Source: Acinetobacter bohemicus ANC 3994 (GTDB taxonomy: Bacteria > Pseudomonadota > Gammaproteobacteria > Pseudomonadales > Moraxellaceae). Taken from it: 64,000 nucleotides of DNA. The translations under genes were made by a program, and so were the position numbers. Below the pieces are notes generated by a model that searched no databases, was not told the origin of the DNA, and saw nothing but the letters and a program-made list of their open reading frames with translations. The stretch lies in the NCBI RefSeq assembly GCF_000367925.1, contig NZ_KB849165.1, positions 3,836 through 67,835 of the forward strand. The letters run 5' to 3'. Shown piece after piece: positions 20,801 to 26,400 of this stretch. How positions within the stretch are numbered: the stretch's first letter is position 1; each line of letters opens with the position of its first letter.

Positions 20801-21448
20801 GTAACTAAGGAGCATCTGACTCCAAAGGAAATACAAGAAGCTAAAGTTGCAATGCTTAGTTTAGGTTTTTCAAAGACTTTAAATGGCCCTATTAAATTAA
20901 CCGATGAAGCGATTGAAAATATTGGGAAAAAATATGGTAAGGATATTACGAAGATTGTAATGGAACCTGAGGCAGATTTTGCTGGTAGAGTACCTGTTAG
21001 ACCTAGAGATGGTTATATTAATGCAGGAACAAAACAGATTGATACACCTTTAGGAAAACATTTAATTGAAGCGGCAGTTAATAAAAAATCCAAAATCATC
21101 TCTGGGGGACATAATGCAGATAATTTCTATGAAATTTTGAATGCTAATGGTGGTAAGTTAGTAGGACAACCAACACAAATATCGAAAGGAATTATAGAAG
21201 TAAAATATCAATTGCCAAATGGAAGGATTCAACCTAAAACAATTTATGATCCTAAAGTTTATAATGACGCTCAGATGGCGAGCATGGCTAATCAAGCTGC
21301 TGCAAAAGCGATAGTAAATTATGGAGTGAATGGTAAGGCTCAACAAAATGTAGTGGTAAATGGTATTACTTTTAGAGTGCCAATTGACACCCGTAGCGGA
21401 GCTCCTAAAGTACCAACATCTTTTCCAATTAACCCTAAAACACCATAA
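11816..21448 (+). CDS. cdiA: CdiA contact-dependent growth inhibition exoprotein with EndoU-like C-terminal toxin
   Basis: A 3210-residue TpsA protein. Residues 1-35 are an extended-signal-peptide (ESPR) type region (MNKNRFRVIYSQARG), followed by a hydrophobic segment near 60-80 ending SSMA. The TPS secretion domain follows (NPSGLVCDGCG, TLTTGQAVMNQG). FHA repeats fill roughly 330-2650, interrupted near 1400-1550 by the YLIETDPAF/KRLGDGYYE/LVPQVYVKA module. The pre-toxin region contains WGMGGDYSRG and GGDPTAGGSAAVASEAAATY, and VENN is at residues 2930-2933. The C-terminal toxin (about 2934-3210) has ISGGHNADNFYEIL (His3099), KTIYDPKVYNDAQM and a terminal FRVPID/FPINP block. This resembles the bacterial EndoU RNase type found at CdiA C-termini, which would make it an RNA-cleaving toxin delivered to neighbours. 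The architecture is secure; the toxin class is recognised by pattern only. Confidence 0.93.
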   Translation: MNKNRFRVIYSQARGLFIAVAEIVKSRTKTTGQSSAMSDLDSDHISSNVLNTYKKLNPIHFAVVSVLGAVIYTVPLSSMANTQIIADKTAPNSQQPTILNSSNGVTQVNIQTPSVGGVSRNTYTQFDVGQEGAILNNSRNSAQTQIGGWVQGNPWLAKGEAKVILNEVNSSNPSQLKGYLEVAGKSAQVVIANPSGLVCDGCGVINADRFTLTTGQAVMNQGYLESFRIREGQVTLEGKGLNGSLTPYTDIYARALKVNAGLYANSLNVALGQNDITVKDQATPQINTATSNLSTTSNTPNFALDVGQMGGMYAGKIYLVGTENGLGVRNAGSINATAGQLTLSSNGDLMNSGNIIANKDQVQINAQNVENSGNISSATSQVTLQSQNLDNLGLISSADELHLKQSGQTKNAGKINAARIALEANQLINTGSIQQTGSQALDLQAADISNKAGKIGAIEFAGTGGGTGGTGSTNPNQPNAEPPANQAKDGGSLEVIDTSDLPVKTFEKGFIRTTESLNNDGGKIEANGGIDLKTQLGLDNTSGQLHLGKLDVRGNQFTNQFGQLIVDQANIQTDNINNEKGSIFAQQSMNLQSQIFNNKQGKVQALDAIHIQNTGELNNQQGLIAAQQSIDLKTGQLNNTQGTLYSEKNNIKIQAQDHINNTSGIIQSAKSSSIHAASLINQKGQLIADGLTIQLKALDNTQGQIQSAGNLSIQSDSLQNQQGLLIAQDEMVLSSQTASLLNQSGQISAGADIQIDSYGLNNDAGLIQSGKNLNIDSQNQNLSNQQSGTAGGLIAQKGLSIRNVKQLNSQQGFIGANESVEISAQQLQNQKGQISSAEDVNVAVLGEINNQEGQITAQGNISLQATTVDNTAVSSAGSQIIAGKDLQIVASQLLNGNTLSATGQGVNAENIQIGVQSLNNSQGAIRVSSSAILNVEQQLNNAQGLISTVNQLQLQSNSQQLMINNKQGQMLIGQQLQIDAKQLSGDGQVISLGNADITLTETYQHSKEAMLQANGQLNLTLQQDLNNLGKITAGDALNIQAKNIRNLTADASLQAQKTVLNAGNSIYNAGLINGGLTVLKAIQIDNEGTGRIYGSALALQADTLNNRPDTAGTAPVIAARERLDIGVNSLNNLANPTDYDSQALIFSAGDFYLGGALDQNNQATGTAQTVSNAGARIEALGDLYFSARQVNNSNANFDAGLVLVSTNKGQVKEFKGGWKTFDGLYFGGNPSEDWTVYRYDIEYSETQVKTSAPGLIQAGGSLKFDNADSIVNDKSQILAGHQLKVNGISADQNAVLNNIGVDGLTKVLYTGTQELHYLDGGDHDHEIDYYVWRQESLGSEPLAVSIAKPFQNIAPSSAGIDQVQADALDIQIDRADNSAGASKDQIDLGSATGTDTEIRAVDNSQFKVPNSALYKVNKDSNAQYLIETDPAFANYKNWLSSDYMLNALGLDPSMQQKRLGDGYYEQRMVQDQIALLTGHRFLEGYGSDEEQFKALMNNSLSFAKLYGLRPGIALTAAQIAQLTSDIVWLEEKEVTLPNGSNQKALVPQVYVKARVGDLKGDGTLISAETVKINMQGDVLNSAIIAGRNAVVLNADNVNQLNGRIQANDITVKIVKDLNIEGGQIVADHAMQLDVGRDFKLNTTTLSSEHQIGDSYFKQTGIDRVAGLYINSPLKTQSTDTENLKTTISIRVGGNTQMKGAEIANSNGSTVIQTAGDVDVGAVSIGRTTHIQSDANNYNHSSYRTDVGSKIAGQGDVYLTGQNIQITGSEISSVSGTAAISAQQDLKITEGRSEQTVEARNIETGGSAFSKKTSDSYYKTQRNEAVASTIEGNKVILDGNNVSIRGSNLISDDLTQIQAKENISITAAENQYVKVSESTVKKSGFTASASDGVASVGYGKSNVHSKDDTQSTDLTQSVVSSLSGNVNIVAGKDLTAEAAILAAGKDINLIGKNVNLAAADIYQDQNSKFESKTSGVSVGITYSSEAAALASAKKSQQSNDFSDSAVGKIMSSAETARKATMAATTPVVFTASHQKINNTNHVASTQSVGTEVKAGGNLNIIATEGDIRSQGAKISAEGDALLNAKNNIHLLASSNTETQSADTKRSGFSIDTRDHLAPIGVYNDKGKGSGSLSQSVGTELSVGGKTTLQADTGDINIVGSKVVSQDDLRMTAGKDINIQSAQSGQSQSESQKSKGWGSAQISDTERFDGYMANQNKTNSKNVTQERSQVGSLDGNVSLNAGNNYNQKVADVVAGKDLNIIAKSINILDDHNTGSDSQSSKDLKIGLFSRVSSPLIDLVNAVDKAGKSKADDRTQALQGVAAVAQGYQTYSDIQGGALFKAETGIGFSTSKNNQDKSYSASQSNLLNAGGNINLTSKEGDIHLKNTQVKAKDTISLDSAKDILLESGQSQQKADGKNSNAGASYGVGVSVGAQTGAYVFVEAGYGKGSNHLDGTVHENTTLNSDSLSIKSKGDTTLKGAQATANRIDADVGGKLNIISQQDTLAQDSEQTGAGIRLQASFGTAWQASGNYSNSKASGSSSSVNEQSGLFAGDGGYHVKADSVDLKGGAIASTASKENNDLTANSLTFSNLENQSGYKATTVALSGGTKLGKADGESPAPQPTSNTNWKDSLSFSPSLPQQSKDKDSTTTYATLSEGNINIGGKDTTVEELGIHSDINTANQKVEALPDLDAVLEKQKIIADATSTIATAGRTYSQDQIKKAVQEKEALQEELKTQLSPEEQANFKNLSSKEKDDKFAGNPEYAAALANEKAVTKEWGMGGDYSRGLNAVTTALTAVLGGQTDLQAATNTLAPYAAQVIGQQWGHGKDKNTAAQLAAHAILGATLAYINGGDPTAGGSAAVASEAAATYFTNQYKDNKDYQDANGVFQPNLLPEDIKTQIRDLTAGIGAVIGGAVGDSTYNAQLAGVIGQNAVENNGFSIIDENYGKVVKENTKEKWSCPTGYVCPIPEKTLGEKTLLVINDLTIRQLAAAMGAEYDPVTKEHLTPKEIQEAKVAMLSLGFSKTLNGPIKLTDEAIENIGKKYGKDITKIVMEPEADFAGRVPVRPRDGYINAGTKQIDTPLGKHLIEAAVNKKSKIISGGHNADNFYEILNANGGKLVGQPTQISKGIIEVKYQLPNGRIQPKTIYDPKVYNDAQMASMANQAAAKAIVNYGVNGKAQQNVVVNGITFRVPIDTRSGAPKVPTSFPINPKTP

Positions 21449-21469
21449 AATTAAATAAGGGTAACGTTT

Positions 21470-21844
21470 ATGAGTATAGTTAGTATTGGGTATTTTAGTT
21501 TTGAGAATGGGCATTCGCAAGCACCATTATTATATTGTATATCTCAAATAATTCATGGTGGTGAGGATTTGGAATATTACTTACGCGGTGTCATAGGAAA
21601 AGATCCAATGGAACCTGTTGGTGGAGATCCAGGGTGGCAATTATATTCTGATCTTCAAAAAAATGGAACGGAATTATATTACGCGTGGGTAGATGAGGAA
21701 ATGACAGGAATAGAACCAAATGAAGGGTGGTACGATGAAAAAACAGTTAAGTTCTATATTAGAGAAGGATTGGAAAATGTTTTGAAAGAGCAGCCAAATA
21801 GAAAAATAGAAATTGAAAAAATATTCAAAAAGTACAATCTATAA
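21470..21844 (+). CDS. cdiI: CdiI immunity protein (cognate to the EndoU-like CdiA toxin)
   Basis: A 124-residue acidic protein starting 21 bases after the cdiA stop, with GGGTAAC seven bases before ATG. Position, size, low pI (GGDPGW, AWVDEEMTGIEPNEGWYDE) and lack of signal peptide fit the immunity protein that binds and blocks the CdiA C-terminal toxin in the producer's cytosol. Immunity proteins are too variable to assign by sequence alone, so the call rests on synteny. The C-terminal third is Lys/Glu-rich and probably helical. It is followed by a terminator at 21901, which closes the cdiBAI operon. Confidence 0.8.
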   Translation: MSIVSIGYFSFENGHSQAPLLYCISQIIHGGEDLEYYLRGVIGKDPMEPVGGDPGWQLYSDLQKNGTELYYAWVDEEMTGIEPNEGWYDEKTVKFYIREGLENVLKEQPNRKIEIEKIFKKYNL

Positions 21845-21864
21845 ATTTTTTTAAGATTCCCTAA

Positions 21865-21892
21865 AATTAACATAATATACGTTATAAAAATT
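21865..21892. other. Degenerate dif/pdif-like site (possible XerC/XerD target)
   Basis: AATTAACATAA, a six-base spacer TATACG, then TTATAAAAATT. From memory, the Acinetobacter dif/pdif consensus read in this direction is ATTTAACATAA-6-TTATACGAA(G/A)T, so the XerD half matches 10 of 11 and the XerC half about 8 of 11. It sits between cdiI and the terminator, exactly where CDI modules are exchanged. AT-rich DNA gives chance matches, so this is tentative. Confidence 0.3.
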
Positions 21893-21900
21893 CCTTATGT

Positions 21901-21936
21901 AAGCCTCATCCTAGTAGATGGGGCTTTTAGTTTTTA
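21901..21936 (+). terminator. Rho-independent terminator of cdiBAI
   Basis: GCCTCATC and GATGGGGC form an 8-bp stem (one G-T pair) with loop CTAGTA, followed by TTTTAGTTTTT. It lies 57 bases after the cdiI stop. Confidence 0.7.
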
Positions 21937-22196
21937 CATTTTTCAGACATAGAACAAAAATATAAAAATGATCCACATTTTCAAAATGCTAATGGAGAGT
22001 TGCCTGAGAATTGAAACTTTAGTGATGATTCCTAATGTACAATCATCAAAATTTTGAACAGAATAGTATTTTGTGGGTGAATTTTAAGCAAGTGATTGGT
22101 AGAAATATTTTGTAGTAAAAATGGTAGTAAAAAACCAAATTTATAATATTTTATATTTATTAATCAGTATGTTATTTTTTAAATTAGACTGTCACC

Positions 22197-22625
22197 GCTG
22201 AATATGCTACAGCACTGGCATATGAAAAATCTGTGACCGAGAAATGGGGCATGGGAGGAGATTACAGCCGAGGCTTGAATGCAGTAACCACCGCATTGAC
22301 CGCAGTATTAGGCGGTCAAACAGATCTGCAGGCTGCAGCAAATACCCTTGCGCCATATGCTGCACAGGTCATTGGACAACAGTTTGGTCATGGTGAAGAT
22401 AAAAACACAGCAGCGCAAATGGCTTCACATGCCATATTGGGTGCGACATTGGCCTATATTAATGGTGGTGACCCAACAGCAGGAGGAAGTGCAGCTGTTG
22501 CCAGTGAAGCGGCAGCGACCTACTTCACCAATCAATATAAAGATAAGGAAGAATACCAAGATGCCAATGGCGTATTCCAACCGAATCTTTTACCTGAAGA
22601 TATTAAAACTCAGATATTGATATAA
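22197..22625 (+). pseudogene. Orphan CdiA pre-toxin fragment (duplicate of cdiA 20091-20515)
   Basis: From about 22197 the DNA is a diverged copy of the cdiA pre-toxin region: EYATALAYEKSVTEKWGMGG, then GGDPTAGGSAAVASEAAATY, DANGVFQPNLLPEDIKTQI. Similarity begins without a start codon and ends abruptly after ACTCAGATA, just before the VENN segment and toxin. It is the scar left by gain or loss of CdiA C-terminal cassettes by recombination in the conserved pre-toxin region. Between 21937 and 22196 lies a further short in-frame relic near 21955-22013 (KYKNDPHFQNANGELPEN) that resembles the NQYKDNKDYQDANG part of the same region; otherwise that gap is AT-rich and empty. Confidence 0.8.
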
Positions 22626-22764
22626 AAATAAAGTTAGTAAATAAATTATATAAATCAAATACTTTTTTATTAAATTTTGAATTTAGTTTATTTGATTCTA
22701 TTTATTTTGGGACTTTATTATTCTATTATTTCAACACTAAAAATAACTTAACTAAGCAGAAAAA

Positions 22765-23433
22765 ATGATTACACCATTGCTCATTAATGCATTAACAGTA
22801 TCTGAAGGCAGGGTTAAAAAATTATGCCCAGTTTTAGTTTTGAAAATGATGTTACTCGATGAGGAAACGAGCAAGTTTTCAGAAGAAATTAAAAGTCAAG
22901 CATCACTACTGCTCGCGACATATCGTAAATTACTGCTTGCTGTCGATATGGATTTATGTAATGTAAAAACTCTAAAGAACAGTGTGAAAAGAAGACACTG
23001 GGGTAAAGTGGATAAAGTGCAGTATAAGACGGTTGTTGCAGGCGAACTTCGACTAAAGCGTTTAGATCTAGAAGAAATGCCTTTATTTTTAAATACACAG
23101 CATTTTTTAAAAAAGCTGCCTATTTCCTTTGTTCAAAAATTGGTAGCTTGGGCACCACCGGTGGTGAGTGGTACTTTCTTAGTCGAAAATGTTTTAGCAG
23201 GTTATATCGCCCAAAAGCTTTTGCCATTAGAAAAAATTAAAGTAAAAGAGCTTTGCAAGTCTGTGCAACCATATTTTCATTTAGCTGACTTTTTTGTATT
23301 TTTACCTCGACTGGAGGAACTTTATCAAAAACATCAGCAGCAAATTGTTCGTGTGGCACCAACGGCAGAAGTTGCTTTGGCTTTAACAGACTTGAAGAAG
23401 GCATGGATCTATCGTATTAGGAGTAGTTCATGA
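22765..23433 (+). CDS. Protein of unknown function, translationally coupled to the giant recombinase
   Basis: 222 residues, starting ATG at 22765. I do not recognise a family. The sequence is mostly helical in character, with basic patches (KNSVKRRHWGKVDK), a Pro-containing hydrophobic centre (VQKLVAWAPPVVSGTFLVEN) and Leu-rich ends; no signal peptide, zinc site or nuclease motif is visible. Its stop overlaps the ATG of the 1683-residue gene by four bases (ATGA), so the two products are probably made together and may act together. A role as an accessory factor of a multi-gene recombinase system is inference from this coupling only. Confidence 0.7.
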   Translation: MITPLLINALTVSEGRVKKLCPVLVLKMMLLDEETSKFSEEIKSQASLLLATYRKLLLAVDMDLCNVKTLKNSVKRRHWGKVDKVQYKTVVAGELRLKRLDLEEMPLFLNTQHFLKKLPISFVQKLVAWAPPVVSGTFLVENVLAGYIAQKLLPLEKIKVKELCKSVQPYFHLADFFVFLPRLEELYQKHQQQIVRVAPTAEVALALTDLKKAWIYRIRSSS

Positions 23434-26400
23434 ATATTTATTTTAAGCAGCTCCGAGAATGGATTAATCAGAATGAAAATATAGAAGAACAACAACTTAT
23501 CCAAGCATTATTTTTGTTGCGTGCACATTATAGCTTAGCTGGTATTGTTGTCATTTGTCAGCGAATCTGCACATTGATTGGTGATGATGAATTATCAATA
23601 TTTCATAATGAGCTTAATACTTTAAAGATAATTAGTACATTACAGGGTTCTGATCAATATTCACATTTTTTCTCAGAAACAACGGATAAAAACAAACATA
23701 AACTCACGCCGTTGCGCCCATTTACTGGAGACAGTGGAATTTGTGACTTGCTATTGATTCAAGCAGGACTAAGTCAAAATAATGATAGTTTTGATACTGT
23801 AATAATTTGGTTTTTAAAGCAAATATTTCACTTTCAAAAAAACGTACATACTCTAGAGCTTTATAGTAATTATTTAAATGGTGATGGAAGCATAAAGTTG
23901 AAAGCTCAAAAGGGATCTCGCGTGTATAACGCCTTTTTATCGATTAGGCTGTTGGGTGATCCAAGTAATGAGGATATTTTAGAACAAGTCAAAGAATTAC
24001 TGATTCAAAACTCACCGAAACAACTGATTAATTTGATGTCCGCTGGTTCTGAAGACAAACGATTAAATGAAGTTTTTTATGCATTAAAGCTGTTTTTATC
24101 ACAAAGTTGGAAAAATAATCGACTAAAAAATAAGAAAAAACGTCGAGAATTTTTACACCGTATAGGATTAAAGCAAAAAAAACTTATCTTGCAACGATAC
24201 GGCTCATTAAGTATTGCCATCCAACCTTTGGAGGATATGGATGAAATTCATCGTGGTCTGGTCTCTGAAGTATTTGAGTATGATGAGATTGAAGAAGATG
24301 AAACACCATTGGAGCCATTGTTTACATTTTTTTTGGCAGAACAATCCGATTTAATTCGAGGGTTTTATGCATCTAAGTCTATTTTTCAGCATGTTGAAGC
24401 TGCAAATGTTGGTTTAGTTTGGACCAAATGGCGATTGTCATTAAATTCGATTCAAAAAGTGTTTAAGCTATGTCAACCATCTAAGGCTGATACCAGCTTA
24501 ATTTTACGTGCAAAATTAGCTTTAATATTGAGTTTACTCACTGGACGTTCGGTTACTGAATTAACAGCGCCGTGTTTTAGTCAAAATACCGATCAGAATA
24601 ATATTGCTATTCAGTATGATAATACTTTATCTGCATACGTATTGAGTGTTTTAGCAGGGACACCGACACTCAAAACAAAGCCAGAAGATTCTAAATTTAA
24701 TGTGCCATGGACCAAGAAATTACATTTGGTTTTACCAAGTGAGCTCAATGATTTGGTGAATCAAGTCAAAAATCTTGCGATTAAAACCCGTCAACCGGCA
24801 GTTGAACGCGAAGTTAGAAGACTTATTAACAGTGTACCTAAAGAGTTAGAAATCAGCCTCAAAAGCATTAGAGATATTCTTCCACGGTTGTTATATGAGC
24901 ATAGCCAAGGTGATTTAGCTGTCGTTAAAGCAGTGACCAATGCATCAGGCCGGAATTATGATAACTTAATTCATTATGCATCTTTTGAACAGAGGAAACT
25001 TCAGCAATTATGGGCTGATTGTTTAAGAACGATAAAAATTGATATTCCTGAATATATACACACTTCCAGTGAACGCGTGGGTAGCCCGATTGGGATAAAG
25101 ATTGTTGAAATACAAAATGAAATTACATTAATAAAAAATAGAATAAATCAGGCTGCTGAACAGAAAGATTGGCAGACGCTCTTTGATAACTTAACGTTGT
25201 ATACAGCATTATGGATGAATCTTGCAACTGCAGGACGGGGGGTTAAGCAACCTTTTCCTCAGTTGATAAGTCAGCAAGGCTGGGCATTGATTCAAGATAA
25301 ACATCATCAAGATGAATCAACCGATCGTTATGTGCCATTGACGGCAGCATTTATCAAACAGATTCAAGTTTTACGTGGTTTGATGAGAATGCTGGGGAAT
25401 CAAGTTGAACCACGTGTTGATTTATCATCTTATGCTTTGCAACTTTGTGATCCTCATCAGATTGAAGGTTTAGTTAGAAATTGGGCACGGAAGTTGGTTC
25501 GCTCTGATAATAATCAGTTACCTGGACGGTTCAAGGATGCTGGACTTGGGCACTGGGTACGCGGTCGTCATCCATGGGATATGTTATCAGTATTTCCTGT
25601 ATCAACATTTAAACAACAGTGGCTTGATGTACAAGAAAACCTGCAAAAACAGTTAGGTTTTAAATGTCTTGATGGTTTTGATTTTTTTAAAATCCAGAAT
25701 ATTCCAACATTTGTTTTAACCAAAGAGACTAAAGCAGTTCAAGCAGAGACGAAGCCGATAATACAATATTCAGAAAATGATGTAAAAGAATGGCTGGAAA
25801 ACTCAGAGTATGAGCCCTATTGTCAGTTGATTTTTGAGGAAAATCCTGAGCCAAAAGTATCTTTAGAGCTTGGACATGTATTAGCTTTCAATTTAGCTAA
25901 AAATACAAAGATTGATTTGCCACAAGCGATCAAGACGTATTGTGCTTATATTCGCGATAAAACGAAAATTCCTTTATTCGTTCAACTCCCTCAAAAAGCT
26001 ACTCGTACATGGCTGACATCTGAAAATAGTTTTAGTACATGGTGTTATATTGAACAAAACTTACTTGATCTTATTCAGAAGGATTTAGAACATTTACCTG
26101 AACATAAAAATTGTGATGTCGAAATAGGACGTTTGCTGGTTGTACTCTCCATGTATTCACAACTGTGCCGAGTGAGCCATTTACAAGCGATGTTGCAGTT
26201 TATTGCTTCTGATCAGCATATAGTCGCTATGGGGAATAGTCGGCTCGTTGAGCTGACAGTGAATAATGATAGATCTGTGACTAAGATACGCCGTACAGTA
26301 CTGTTAAGTCCTTATGTCTCGACTTTAATTTTAGTAGACCGACAGTATGTACAGCCCCGATTAAAAGAGATTTTAGCACAGTCAAGAAATCAACAACGAA

